The notes under the pieces were generated by a model. That model made no database searches and was not told the DNA's origin. It saw only the letters and a program-made list of their open reading frames with translations. From Algibacter pacificus (GTDB lineage: Bacteria > Bacteroidota > Bacteroidia > Flavobacteriales > Flavobacteriaceae), in contig NZ_VOGY01000001.1 in NCBI RefSeq assembly GCF_008033385.1, forward strand, positions 186,001-250,000: DNA of 64,000 nucleotides, given 5' to 3'. This document shows, one piece after another, positions 37,435 to 48,100 of this stretch. The translations under genes and the position numbers were made by a program. The stretch's first letter is position 1, and every line of letters starts with the position of its first letter.

Positions 37435-38094
37435 ATGAAAACTCTTTTAGTATTATTTTGTGTATTAAGTTTTAGCGTTTTACAAGCTCAGCCAGGAGGC
37501 GGAGGCGGACGACCAGGTGGAGGCCCTCCAGGAAGTAGTGGTATGGGAGATGGTGAACGTCCAGAAATGGTAGAATTTAATGCCGCTAAAGTAGCAGGTA
37601 TTTTTAATTATGACGATGACGACGCGATTAAAAAACTTAAAATAAAGAAGAACGAAGCTGAGTTAAGACTAACCGTTAGAAAAGCTATTGAAAATTACAA
37701 TAAAAAAGTTAACGACATTGCGCTTTTAAATAAAGATAATTTTGATACCTTGAATGTGTATGTCAATGCAAAAATGAAAGCGATGCAGGCGAGTAGAAGG
37801 GAAAGTGGTTTTAGAATGGAAAGCGGTGAGAGATTTACCGATTCTCAGGACCCGGATCGTGCTTTAATTCAATCTAAAATTGATCCTGCTAAAACCGAAG
37901 TAAAAGCGGCTGAAGCAAAATTAAATAAGGATTTAGAAGCTGTTTTAAGTGAAAAACAATACGCTAAATGGATGAAGTACCAAGCTTTTATTAAAGAAGA
38001 ACAAAATCCACAACCAAAATCAAATCGCAATGGCAACTCAGGTATGTCTCGTGGGGGTAGACAAGGTGGCCCTCCAGGTGGAGGCATGCGCTAG
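37435..38094 (+). CDS. Exported Gly/Pro-rich protein of unknown function
   Basis: The 219-residue protein has a signal peptide (MKTLLVLFCVLSFSVLQA). A Gly/Pro-rich segment follows (about 20-45), then a charged helical core with two long helices (about 55-190), and a C-terminal Gly/Arg-rich tail (GGRQGGPPGGGMR). The helical core resembles small periplasmic proteins of the CpxP/Spy shape, but I see no LTxxQ motif, so the family is unassigned. Monocistronic, with a strong terminator. Confidence 0.75.
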   Translation: MKTLLVLFCVLSFSVLQAQPGGGGGRPGGGPPGSSGMGDGERPEMVEFNAAKVAGIFNYDDDDAIKKLKIKKNEAELRLTVRKAIENYNKKVNDIALLNKDNFDTLNVYVNAKMKAMQASRRESGFRMESGERFTDSQDPDRALIQSKIDPAKTEVKAAEAKLNKDLEAVLSEKQYAKWMKYQAFIKEEQNPQPKSNRNGNSGMSRGGRQGGPPGGGMR

Positions 38095-38112
38095 TCAAGT
38101 ATAAATAAAAAC

Positions 38113-38155
38113 AAAAAAACGCTAAATTTATAAATTAAAGTTTAGCGTTTTTTTT
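38113..38155 (+). terminator. Intrinsic terminator after the Gly-rich exported protein
   Basis: AAAAAAACGCTAAA pairs perfectly with TTTAGCGTTTTTTT across a 14-base loop and runs into a long T-tract. Confidence 0.9.
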
Positions 38156-38260
38156 TGTTTTAAATTTTGTCAAATTGGATGGTTTTTTGTTGCTTTTAAG
38201 TAAAGTTTATAGCTAGGAGTTTAAAGTTAGATTTCAATTTAAAAACGCATCAAAAACACT

Positions 38261-38268
38261 TATCTTTG
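38261..38268 (+). promoter_or_regulatory. -7 box (TAnnTTTG) for mnmA
   Basis: TATCTTTG is an exact Bacteroidota -7 box in the space between a terminator and mnmA. The implied leader is about 90 bases. The -33 TTG is not clear. Confidence 0.55.
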
Positions 38269-38366
38269 TAAACTAATTTTTTTAATGCGACATAATTTTA
38301 AATTGATGTCAAAATACAAGTCATTCTGAAGTTATTTTAGGAATGATTTATCCAAAATAAAAACAC

Positions 38367-39554
38367 ATGCAAAGAGTTGTAATAGGGCTTTCAGGTGGTG
38401 TAGATTCCAGTGTAGCAGCATATTTATTAAAAGAACAAGGTTACGAGGTGATCGGGCTATTTATGAAAAATTGGCACGATGATACGGTAACCATTTCTAA
38501 TGAATGCCCGTGGCTAGACGATAGTAACGATGCCATGCTGGTAGCCGAAAAACTAGGGATTCCTTTTCAAACGGTCGATTTAAGTGAGCAATACAAAGAA
38601 CGTATTGTAGATTATATGTTTAATGAATATGAAAAGGGACGTACGCCAAATCCTGACGTGCTTTGTAACAGAGAAATTAAGTTCGATGTGTTTATGAAAA
38701 TAGCCTTAGAACTAGGAGCCGATTTTGTTGCAACAGGGCATTATTGCCGAAAAGGAATTCTTGAAAAGGATGGTAAAGAAACCTATCAATTATTAGCTGG
38801 TGTAGATGGTAATAAAGATCAATCCTATTTTTTATGTCAATTATCGCAAGAGCAATTGGCAAAATCCTTATTTCCTATTGGAGAATTAACAAAACCCGAA
38901 GTTAGAGAAATTGCCACGGAATTAGATTTAGTAACAGCCGATAAAAAAGACTCACAAGGCCTTTGTTTTATAGGGAAAGTGAAGTTGCCCGATTTTCTTC
39001 AGCAACAGCTAAAACCAAAAGAAGGTGTTATTGTTGAAATTCCGAAGGAACAAGAAATCTATACCACAATCGATCAAAAATTCAATTCAAAAGAAGAAGA
39101 ATTGGAATATTTATCACGTAAAATTAATTACAAAGTAGATTTAGGAAAGATAGTGGGCAAACATCAAGGGGCTCATTATTTCACAAAAGGTCAACGTAAA
39201 GGTTTAGGCGTTGGTGGTACAATAGAACCGCTATTTGTAATCGATACGGATGTTCATGAAAACGTGATTTATACAGGTCAAGGTAAGGAACATCCGGGCT
39301 TATATAAACGAGCACTTTTTGTTTCGAATGAAGAGCTGCATTGGGTTCGCGAAGATTTAGCTTTAAAAGATAATGAAACCATGATGGTTTTAGCACGTAT
39401 TCGTTACCGTCAAAATCTTGAAAAAGCAACCTTGTATAAAGTGGAATCTGGTTTGTATGTCGAGTTTGAAAACATGCAATCGGCCATTACCGAAGGGCAG
39501 TTTGTTGCTTGGTATCATAAAGATGAGTTGTTAGGTTCCGGAGTAATTTCGTAA
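38367..39554 (+). CDS. mnmA: tRNA-specific 2-thiouridylase MnmA
   Basis: The 395-residue protein has the PP-loop GLSGGVDSS (7-15), nucleophile Cys100 ([12 protein letters not shown]) and the persulfide Cys200 ([11 protein letters not shown]). It adenylates and thiolates U34 of Lys, Glu and Gln tRNAs to 2-thiouridine. Length is near the family norm, with a slight insertion around residues 230-245 typical of Bacteroidota forms. The subtilisin gene follows 24 bases later on the same strand. Cytosolic. Confidence 0.96.
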   Translation: MQRVVIGLSGGVDSSVAAYLLKEQGYEVIGLFMKNWHDDTVTISNECPWLDDSNDAMLVAEKLGIPFQTVDLSEQYKERIVDYMFNEYEKGRTPNPDVLCNREIKFDVFMKIALELGADFVATGHYCRKGILEKDGKETYQLLAGVDGNKDQSYFLCQLSQEQLAKSLFPIGELTKPEVREIATELDLVTADKKDSQGLCFIGKVKLPDFLQQQLKPKEGVIVEIPKEQEIYTTIDQKFNSKEEELEYLSRKINYKVDLGKIVGKHQGAHYFTKGQRKGLGVGGTIEPLFVIDTDVHENVIYTGQGKEHPGLYKRALFVSNEELHWVREDLALKDNETMMVLARIRYRQNLEKATLYKVESGLYVEFENMQSAITEGQFVAWYHKDELLGSGVIS

Positions 39555-39578
39555 CTTACAGTCTTAAATCTATTTATT

Positions 39579-41234
39579 ATGGCAAAAGGATTACTTATTT
39601 TAATTTGTATTGGTTTTTCTTTTTCAATGTTTTCTCAAGAGGAAGATGCTTGGGTTTATTTTGTGGATAAAGAAGATGTAGCAAACAAAATAGCAAACCC
39701 GATTTCTATATTAACTCAAGAGGCTATTGATAGAAAAAATGATAAAGGTGTTGCTATAGACGAGCGTGATGTTGAGGTGAATGAAAACTACATTTCAGCG
39801 CTTAAGTCAGCTTCAGGGATTACTGTAAAAGCAAAATCGAAATGGTTTAATGCGGCTCATGTTCGTGGTACAGAAGCCGATATTAATAGCCTGTTTACAA
39901 ATCAAGAAAGTTTAATAAGTCCGTCCAAAACCTTTATAGATCATATTGTTTTTGCCGATAATTCGGTGAGTGCTTTAAGTAAAAGTGCCATAGTAAAACA
40001 AAAATCTAAGTTAGAAACTGAGTTAACAGCGTTCACTTATGGTGATGCTCAAAATCAGATAGAAATGTTTAATGGCGATGATTTGCATCTCGATGATAAG
40101 ACTGGGGGCGATATGGTTATCGCTATTTTAGACGCTGGTTTTCCTAATGTAAAAACCATGAGCGCCTTTCAAAAACTTAGAACCGATGGGCATTTACTTG
40201 ATGGATATGATTTTGTAAATAGAGACATCGATGTTTATGCAAATGCGGTAAGTAATCACGGGACTTTAGTGTTAAGCACCATGGCGGGCTATGTAAATAC
40301 GGAAACAGAAAAATTTGTAGGTTCAGCGCCAGATGCATCATATTATTTGTTTATTACTGAAGATGGATTATCGGAAAACCCCGTGGAAGAAAGCTATTGG
40401 GTAGAGGCTGCCGAACGTGCCGATAGTTTAGGTGTGGATATTATAAACACTTCCTTAGGATATTTTGATTACGACCCGAATACTAAATTCGATTATACCC
40501 AATCGGATATGGATGGCAATACCGCCTATATTACTAAAGGCGCTAATATTGCTTTTGAAAAAGGTATTTTAGTAGTCGCATCGGCAGGTAATTCTGGAAA
40601 TACCGGAGTTGGCGCACCAGCCGATGCTGAAAACGTCTTATCTATTGGAGCTGTGGATGCTTTAGGGAATTATGCTTCTTTTAGTTCTATTGGCACCGCT
40701 TTTCAGCCGTCTCAAAAACCAGATGTTGTTGCACAAGGTAAAGGTAGTGCGGTAATTACGCAGTATAATGTTATTAGTAGTGCAGATGGTACTTCTTTTA
40801 GTTCCCCAATATTGGCTGGAGGTATTGCTTGTTTGTGGCAAGCCTTACCCGATTTGACAAATGCTGAAATTATGCAATTGGTACGGGAATCTGCGTCACT
40901 TTACAATAATCCGAATTATCAATTAGGGTATGGTATACCCGATTTAGCAAGCGCTTTAACGGCAGGAAAAATTTTAGAACACTCAAAATTAAAGGAGCGC
41001 ATGAATGTGAGTGTTTTTCCTAATCCTGTAAGCGATAAATTAATTGTTAATTGGAACTCGAAAACTAGTGATGCCATAGGGTATTTATATAATGTTTTAG
41101 GTAAAATGATAGGTAGTTTTGTGCTTTCAAAAGGAGATAATGAAATTAATATGTCGGCACTCACTAAAGGTTTTTATGTGTTAAAAGTAGACGGGCAATC
41201 AACAAGTAATGCGTTTAAAATAGTTAAAGAATAA
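39579..41234 (+). CDS. Secreted subtilisin-like serine protease with type-A T9SS sorting domain
   Basis: The 551-residue S8 protease has a signal peptide (MAKGLLILICIGFSFSMFS), a propeptide to about residue 160, catalytic Asp185 (ILDAGF), His227 (SNHGT) and Ser406 (GTSFSSP), with oxyanion Asn338 in ASAGNSG. A C-terminal sorting domain from about 475 (VFPNPVSDKLIVNW... GFYVLKV... KIVKE) directs export by the type IX system. Its stop codon overlaps the start of the next gene by one base (TAATG). Confidence 0.93.
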   Translation: MAKGLLILICIGFSFSMFSQEEDAWVYFVDKEDVANKIANPISILTQEAIDRKNDKGVAIDERDVEVNENYISALKSASGITVKAKSKWFNAAHVRGTEADINSLFTNQESLISPSKTFIDHIVFADNSVSALSKSAIVKQKSKLETELTAFTYGDAQNQIEMFNGDDLHLDDKTGGDMVIAILDAGFPNVKTMSAFQKLRTDGHLLDGYDFVNRDIDVYANAVSNHGTLVLSTMAGYVNTETEKFVGSAPDASYYLFITEDGLSENPVEESYWVEAAERADSLGVDIINTSLGYFDYDPNTKFDYTQSDMDGNTAYITKGANIAFEKGILVVASAGNSGNTGVGAPADAENVLSIGAVDALGNYASFSSIGTAFQPSQKPDVVAQGKGSAVITQYNVISSADGTSFSSPILAGGIACLWQALPDLTNAEIMQLVRESASLYNNPNYQLGYGIPDLASALTAGKILEHSKLKERMNVSVFPNPVSDKLIVNWNSKTSDAIGYLYNVLGKMIGSFVLSKGDNEINMSALTKGFYVLKVDGQSTSNAFKIVKE

Positions 41235-42181
41235 TGTCAAATAAAATCACTCAACTTTTTAAAATTCAATACCCGATTATTCAAGCTGGTATGGTTTGGA
41301 ATAGTGGTTGGCGATTAGCTTCTGCAGCAAGTAATGCCGGAATTTTAGGTTTAATAGGAGCTGGATCCATGCATCCTGAAGTATTACGCGAGCATATTCA
41401 GAAATGTAAAAAAGCAACAGACAAGCCTTTTGGAGTCAATGTTCCCATGTTGTATCCAAACATTGAAGAGATTATGAATATTTTAGTTGAAGAAGACGTG
41501 AAAATCGTGTTTACTTCAGCTGGAAATCCTAAAACTTGGACGAGGTGGTTACAAGAAAAAGGAATGGTTGTTGTCCATGTGGTAAGCTCGGTGAAATTTG
41601 CATTAAAAGCTCAGGAAGCAGGCGTCGATGCTATTGTTGCCGAAGGTTTTGAAGCCGGTGGGCATAATGGACGAGATGAAACCACGACCTTAACTTTAAT
41701 TCCTATGGTTAGGGAACAAATTCATATTCCACTTATTGCAGCTGGAGGGATTGCTACTGGAAAAGCCATGTTGGCGACCATGATTTTAGGAGCAGACGGG
41801 GTTCAAATAGGAAGTCGTTTTGTGGCTAGTACAGAGAGTTCGGCACACCAAGCGTTTAAGCAAGTGGTTGTGGATGCTAAAGAAGGGGATACGCAATTAA
41901 CTTTAAAAGAATTAGCGCCGGTAAGACTGGTAAAAAATTTATTTTATAATGAAGTGGAAGCCTTGTATAAAACAAGTCCAACTGTAGAAGAATTAAAAGC
42001 GCTACTAGGAAAAGGACGCGCCAAAAAAGGGATGTTTGAAGGCGACTTGGAAGCCGGGGAACTCGAAATTGGACAAATAGCAGGTTTAATTCACGATATA
42101 AAACCTACCGCTCAAATTGTTGACGATATTATCAGAGAATTTGAAGAAACGAAGGCTGGTATGCTTCATTTTTCATTTTAA
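41234..42181 (+). CDS. Nitronate monooxygenase / FabK-like flavoprotein
   Basis: The 315-residue TIM-barrel FMN protein of the 2-nitropropane dioxygenase family has IQAGMVWNSGWRLASAASNAG, GVNVPM, AEGFEAGGHNGRDE with the conserved His, AAGGIATG and GADGVQIGSRFVAS. The family covers nitronate monooxygenases and the enoyl-ACP reductase FabK, and sequence alone does not decide between them. The start ATG overlaps the protease stop by one base, so translation is coupled. No obvious functional link to the protease exists. Confidence 0.85.
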   Translation: MSNKITQLFKIQYPIIQAGMVWNSGWRLASAASNAGILGLIGAGSMHPEVLREHIQKCKKATDKPFGVNVPMLYPNIEEIMNILVEEDVKIVFTSAGNPKTWTRWLQEKGMVVVHVVSSVKFALKAQEAGVDAIVAEGFEAGGHNGRDETTTLTLIPMVREQIHIPLIAAGGIATGKAMLATMILGADGVQIGSRFVASTESSAHQAFKQVVVDAKEGDTQLTLKELAPVRLVKNLFYNEVEALYKTSPTVEELKALLGKGRAKKGMFEGDLEAGELEIGQIAGLIHDIKPTAQIVDDIIREFEETKAGMLHFSF

Positions 42182-42232
42182 AATACTTCCACATGTTTTC
42201 TTTTAGTAAGATTTCAAAATAACTATTAAGTT

Positions 42233-42268
42233 AGCCTTATCCGATATAGGATAAATAGGCTGGTTTTT
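42233..42268 (+). terminator. Probable intrinsic terminator upstream of uxaB
   Basis: AGCCTTATCC pairs with GGATAA-AT-AGGCT across the loop GATATA, with a two-base bulge, and is followed by GGTTTTTG. It lies 51 bases after the nitronate monooxygenase stop. Confidence 0.6.
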
Positions 42269-42431
42269 GCAAAGTTCTATTTTTGTTTTATACGATAAAT
42301 AAATCTAGCTTTGAATTTTAATTTTTCTTGATAGAACCGTTAAAAAAAATAGAGCAAGTAAAGATCATTCATTTAAATGTTTGAAGTAAAATGTTTAATA
42401 GACACGAATACGATATAATACTGTGGTAAAC

Positions 42432-43883
42432 ATGAAAAAATTAAATAGAATAACAGCAAATAAACCTGTAATGCAACCTGTGCGAGTTATGCAATTTGGT
42501 GGTGGTAATTTTCTAAGAGCCTTTTGCGACTGGATGTTTGATGTTTTAAATAAAACAACCGATTTTAATGGTAGTGTGGCAATTATAAAACCAACAGAAC
42601 GCGGCGATTATACTGCGTTAAAATCTCAAGAAGGGTTGTTTCATGTGGCTTTAGATGGTATACGAGATGGAGCTTTGTTTTCAGAAATTAATTTGGTGGA
42701 ATCTGTAAGTCAGGTTATTCAACCTTATAAAGAATGGGGAGCATACTTACAACTAGCAGAACAACCAGAAATCCGTTTTATTGTATCAAATACTACAGAA
42801 TCGGGTATAATATTTTCTGAAATAGACAAACAAACTGATGCTCCTCCTAAAGAGTTTCCTGCAAAATTAACGTTGTGGTTGTTTCATCGATTTAATTATT
42901 TCAAAGGAGCTAAAGACAAGGGATGTGTGTTTTTACCTTGCGAATTAATAGAAAACAATGGCGATGTTTTAAAGGATACTATTATAAAATACGCAACATA
43001 TTGGAAATTAGAACAGGAGTTTATAAACTGGATTGAAAATAGTAATGTGTTCTGCAGTACTTTGGTGGATAGAATAGTTTCTGGTTTTCCAGAAGATAGA
43101 AAAAAAACAATTGAAGCCAATACTGGATATAAAGATGAATTATTAGTCGCGGGCGAAGATTATCATAGTTGGGTGATTAAAGCACCAAATAATATTAAAG
43201 TAGAATTGCCATTTGAACGAACAAACTTGAATGTTCGGTTTGTGGATAATTTAACCAATTATAGAGAAATGAAAGTCCGTATTTTAAACGGGGCGCATAC
43301 CGCTTTAGTGCCTGTTGGGTATTTAGCAGGTTTGCGTACGGTGAAGGATAGTATGGATGATGATGAGATTAGAAATCATGTACTTAAAGTGCTTTCTACG
43401 GAAGTGAAACCCACTTTGAAAAATTTCTCGAGTCAAGAGATTGATATATTTATTAATGCCGTAATTGATAGGTTTAAAAACCCAACATTAAAGCATTATC
43501 TTATAGCTATTTCCTTAAATAGTACGTCAAAATTTCAAGCACGTTTATTACCAGCGTTTAAAGAATATACTCAAAAATATGGTGTTTTTCCAAAGCGTAT
43601 AGCTTTTTCATTAGCGTGTATGATTCGTTTTTATAAAGGAGAATTTAATGATGAAAACATCCCGTTAAATGATAACGTTCAGATTTTAGAATTTTTTGAG
43701 ATCGAATGGGAGAAAGTACAAACTAAAAAACAAACTATAGTCGATTTAGTAACTCATGTTTTATCCAATGTTAATATAGTAGGAGAGGATTTAAGGGGGT
43801 ATGATGGTTTGGTGAAATTTGTATCCGATAGTATTATAAATATTAATAAAATAGGAGTGAAGGGGTGCTTAGCTAAGTTATAA
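42432..43883 (+). CDS. uxaB: Tagaturonate reductase (altronate oxidoreductase)
   Basis: The 483-residue protein of the mannitol dehydrogenase / UxaB family opens with the NAD-binding VMQFGGGNFLRAFCDW. Family segments include VSNTTESGI, LPCELIENNGD, NLNVRFVDNL and KVRILNGAHTA with the catalytic Lys. It interconverts tagaturonate and altronate with NADH in galacturonate breakdown. I start at ATG 42432 rather than GTG 42423 because homologues begin here. No uxaA, uxaC or KDG genes are nearby, so it is an orphan pathway gene in this window. Confidence 0.88.
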   Translation: MKKLNRITANKPVMQPVRVMQFGGGNFLRAFCDWMFDVLNKTTDFNGSVAIIKPTERGDYTALKSQEGLFHVALDGIRDGALFSEINLVESVSQVIQPYKEWGAYLQLAEQPEIRFIVSNTTESGIIFSEIDKQTDAPPKEFPAKLTLWLFHRFNYFKGAKDKGCVFLPCELIENNGDVLKDTIIKYATYWKLEQEFINWIENSNVFCSTLVDRIVSGFPEDRKKTIEANTGYKDELLVAGEDYHSWVIKAPNNIKVELPFERTNLNVRFVDNLTNYREMKVRILNGAHTALVPVGYLAGLRTVKDSMDDDEIRNHVLKVLSTEVKPTLKNFSSQEIDIFINAVIDRFKNPTLKHYLIAISLNSTSKFQARLLPAFKEYTQKYGVFPKRIAFSLACMIRFYKGEFNDENIPLNDNVQILEFFEIEWEKVQTKKQTIVDLVTHVLSNVNIVGEDLRGYDGLVKFVSDSIININKIGVKGCLAKL

Positions 43884-43946
43884 GGTTTTTGTTGTTTTTA
43901 TTTGAACTCCTATTTATAAATGTTAAAAGTGCTATATATGCAAGTG

Positions 43947-43956
43947 TAAGCGCTTA
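43947..43956. promoter_or_regulatory. Palindrome TAAGCGCTTA, possible operator
   Basis: A perfect 10-bp palindrome with an AAGCGCTT core, as in LacI-family operators, stands between uxaB and the efflux operon, 74 bases before the adaptor start. No repressor gene is adjacent. A chance occurrence is possible. Confidence 0.3.
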
Positions 43957-44029
43957 ATTTTATGTTTTTTTTAACTTTATTAGGAAGTGGTATTAGGTAA
44001 TTTTGAGACTTATATTCAAAATTATAAAC

Positions 44030-45160
44030 ATGCGTAACATTATACTTTCGGGCATTGGGATTTTATTAATAATAGGTTCTGTTTTTTTTGCCAAAACACT
44101 TATAGCAAATAAATACAAGCCTAAACCTGTAAAGGCGAAAGTTGTAAAAACGGTGTTAACTGATACCGTAGTTAATAAAACCATCTCGATAGTAATACCT
44201 GCTAATGGCAGTTTAGTAGCTAAACGACGTGTGGAACTTTATGCTGAGGTTCAGGGTGTTTTTAAACCATCTAGTAAACTTTTTAAACCAGGGCAAAAAT
44301 ATAGCAAAGGACAAACTTTAATAGGTATAGATGCTGCGGAATATTATGCCAGTGTTCAGTCTGAAAAAAGTAATCTTTACAATGATATTGCGGCCATTAT
44401 GCCAGATTTACGTTTAGATTTTCCTGATGTATTTCAAAAATGGCAAAATTACCTTAATAGTTTCGACTTAAAAAAAACTACGCCAGAATTACCTAAAATG
44501 ACTTCCGATAAGGAAAATTATTTTATTACCGGTAGAGGTATCGTTTCTAGATATTATAATGTTAAAAATTTAGAACAGCGATTGTCTAAATATAATATCA
44601 CGGCTCCCTTTTCTGGTATTTTAACCGAAGCGCTAGTAACCGAAGGAACTTTAATTAGAAGCGGACAAAAACTGGGCGAATTTATAGATCCTTCAATTTA
44701 CGAAATGGAAGTGGCTTTAAGTAAAAGTTACGCTAGTTTACTAAAAGTTGGCGAGGAGGTAACTCTTAATAATTTGGATAAAACAGAAAGCTATATAGGT
44801 CACGTGTCTCGTGTTAATGGTAGTATTGATGCTACCACGCAAACCATAACCGCTTATATTGATGTTAAAAACGATACTTTAAAAGAAGGATTGTATTTAG
44901 AAGCGCACTTAAACGCTAAAGAAGAAGAAAATGCTATTGAAATAGATAGAAGTTTACTTTCTGAAAGTCAAGAAATTTTTATTGTTCGCGATAGTTTGTT
45001 GGATGTTATTTCGGCTAAACCGGTGTATTTCTCTGAGACCAAAGTGGTTTTAAAAAATGTGCCCGACGGTACGGTTATACTTAAAAAACCAGTGCCTGGT
45101 GCTTATGCAGGAATGTTAGTAAAACCTTTGAAAGAATCAGATAAAACCAGAGTTCAATAA
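44030..45160 (+). CDS. RND efflux periplasmic adaptor subunit
   Basis: The 376-residue membrane-fusion protein has an N-terminal membrane anchor (IILSGIGILLIIGSVFF). The lipoyl-like halves are split by a helical hairpin (IPANGSLVAKRRVELYAEVQG and YNITAPFSGILTEALVTEGT), and a beta-barrel domain follows (EVALSKSYASLLKVGEEVTL). It connects the inner-membrane pump to the TolC-like channel. The start is ATG 44030; an in-frame TTG at 44003 is not conserved-looking. The stop overlaps the pump start by one base. Confidence 0.9.
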   Translation: MRNIILSGIGILLIIGSVFFAKTLIANKYKPKPVKAKVVKTVLTDTVVNKTISIVIPANGSLVAKRRVELYAEVQGVFKPSSKLFKPGQKYSKGQTLIGIDAAEYYASVQSEKSNLYNDIAAIMPDLRLDFPDVFQKWQNYLNSFDLKKTTPELPKMTSDKENYFITGRGIVSRYYNVKNLEQRLSKYNITAPFSGILTEALVTEGTLIRSGQKLGEFIDPSIYEMEVALSKSYASLLKVGEEVTLNNLDKTESYIGHVSRVNGSIDATTQTITAYIDVKNDTLKEGLYLEAHLNAKEEENAIEIDRSLLSESQEIFIVRDSLLDVISAKPVYFSETKVVLKNVPDGTVILKKPVPGAYAGMLVKPLKESDKTRVQ

Positions 45161-48100
45161 TGAGAAAATTAATTACTTATTTTATTCGGTATCACGTTGC
45201 TGTAAATATTTTTATTATAGCTTTTGTTGTTTTTGGTATTATTGGGATCCTATCGCTAAAATCTTCGTTTTTTCCTTTAACGGAATCTAAAATTATTAAT
45301 GTTAATGTAACTTATCCAGGAGCATCACCACAGGAAATAGAAGAGGGTGTTGTGCTTAAAATTGAAGATAACCTTAAAGGTTTAAAAGGTATAGATCGCG
45401 TAACTTCCGTTTCAAAAGAAAACAGCGGCACTATTACTGTAGAAATTGAAAAAGGCGAAAATATAGATTTTATGCTTTTGGAGGTTAAAAATGCTGTAGA
45501 TCGCGTGCCGTCTTTCCCAACGGGTATGGAGCCTTTAATTGTTGCAAAGCAAGAAGCAATAAGAGAAACTATTTCTTTCGCTTTAAGCGGAAAAGACATT
45601 CCTATGACTACGCTAAAACAGTTAGGGAGGCAGGTTGAAAATGATTTAAGAGCTATTGATGGCATTTCACAAATAACTGTTACAGGTTATCCTGAAGAAG
45701 AAATTGAAATAGCGGTTAATGAAACTAGTCTTTTGGCTTATAATATTAGTTTTTCCGATGTATCCAAAGCAGTAAGTGCTTCTAATATTTTGGTAACCGG
45801 AGGTAATATTAAAACAGATTCCGAAGAATATTTAATTCGTGCAAATAATAGATCGTATTACGGAAAAGAGCTTTCTAATATTATTGTAAAAGCTTCTGGT
45901 GATGGTAAAGTAGTGCGTTTACGGGATGTTGCTGTTATTCGCGATCGATTTTCCGAAACGCCAAACGCCACTTATTTTAATGGGGAGTTAGCAGTAAATA
46001 TTGCGGTAACAAGTACTAATAATGAAGATTTAATTTCTTCAGCCGATAAGGTTAAAGATTATATAGAAGGGTATAACCAAAGTCATAACAATGTAAAACT
46101 TCATGTCGTTAGAGACTTATCGATTACCTTAAATCAGCGTACGCAATTATTAACCGAGAATGCTATTGCTGGGATGATTTTAGTGTTAGTTTTCTTATCC
46201 TTATTTTTAAATACACGTTTAGCATTTTGGGTAGCATTTGGTTTACCTATTTCATTTTTAGGAATGTTTGTTTTTGCTGGCCAGTTTGATGTGACTATTA
46301 ATATTCTATCTCTTTTCGGAATGATTATCGTTATCGGTATTTTGGTAGATGATGGTATTGTAATTGCTGAAAATATTTATCAGCATTACGAAAAAGGAAA
46401 AACACCAATACAAGCGGCTATTGATGGGACTATGGAAGTACTACCACCTGTCGTTTCAGCTATTATAACCACCCTTTTAGCGTTTTCATTATTCTTATTT
46501 TTAGATAGTAGAATTGGTGAGTTTTTTAGCGAAGTTTCAGTTATCGTAATACTTACCTTAGTGGTTTCTTTAGTTGAAGCATTAATAATTTTACCTGCCC
46601 ATTTAGCCCATTCCAAAGCATTGCATAAGGAAACACCTGATGAAAATCCTTCGAGGCTAAAACAATTTTTCTCTAAAATGCGAGGCATTAATAGGCTGGG
46701 CGATCGGTTTATGGTGTTTTTACGCGATAAGGTTTACAGTCCATCTTTAGATTTTGTTTTAAAATATAAAACGCTATCTATTGGTTTTTTTATAGCGTTA
46801 TTAATACTCACATTCGGTTCTATTGGAGGAGGAATTATTGGGGTAACTATTTTTCCTTCTGTTGCCAGCGATCGTATTTCTGTAGAATTGGATATGCCAA
46901 ATGGTACCAACGTAAAAATTACAGATTCTATTATTTCTATGATTCAAGAAAAATCATATATTGTCAATAAAGAACTTACCGAGGAGTATTTAAAAGGTAC
47001 GGATAAGGAATTGTTTGAGAATACCATTCTGTCAATAACAAGTTCGTCTAGCGCAAGTTTACAAATTAATATGTTGCCTGGAGAAGAACGACCAGATGCT
47101 ATAAACGCAAGTTTAGTGACCAATAAATTACGTGAAGCCGTTGGGCCTGTTATTGGAACCGAACGCTTAATTTTTGGATCTGGAGGTAATTTTGGTGGGA
47201 GCCCTGTTTCGGTATCGCTATTAAGCAATAATATTAACGAATTAAAGGCCGCAAAATTAGAACTAAAAGCCGTTTTAAATACCAATCCTTTACTAAAAGA
47301 TGTTGAGGATAATGATCCTGCTGGCATTAAAGAAATTCGTTTAGAATTAAAAGAAAGTGCTTATTTATTAGGTTTAGATTTACAAACGGTGATGTCGCAA
47401 GTAAGGTCTGGTTTTTTTGGAGCACAAGCGCAACGTTTTCAACGCGGACAAGATGAAATTAAAGTTTGGGTGCGTTATGATTTATCCAATAGGCAATCGA
47501 TAAACAATCTCGATGATATGCGTATTGTTACACCTACCGGTGAACGCGTAACCTTAAAAGATATAGCAAATTATACTATTGAAAGAGGCGATGTGGCTAT
47601 AAACCATTTAGAAGGACAACGGGAAATTCAAGTTTCGGCAGATTTAAAAGATCCAAGCTCTAGTGCCACCGATATTATTGATGATATTCGTGCCAATGTT
47701 ATACCTGGAATTCAATCGAAATATCCTACGATTTCAGCGTCTTTCGAGGGGCAAAATAGAGAAGCTTCCAAGTTGTCAAATTCTTTAAAAAATGCAGGGA
47801 TTCCTATTTTATGCTTAATATATATCACTATTGCTTTTACGTTTAGAAGTTATAGTCAACCGCTTTTACTTTTAATTTTAGTTCCTTTTAGTTTAACTGC
47901 CGTAGCTTGGGGACATTGGATGTTAGGCTTTCCGGTGAACGTATTATCACTTTTAGGAATTATTGCTTTAATTGGGATTATGGTAAACGATGGTTTGGTG
48001 TTGATTGGGAAATTTAATTCCAATTTAAAACAAGGTATGCCCTTTGATTTAGCGCTTTCCGATGCCGGTAAATCGAGGTTTAGAGCTATTTTCTTAACCT

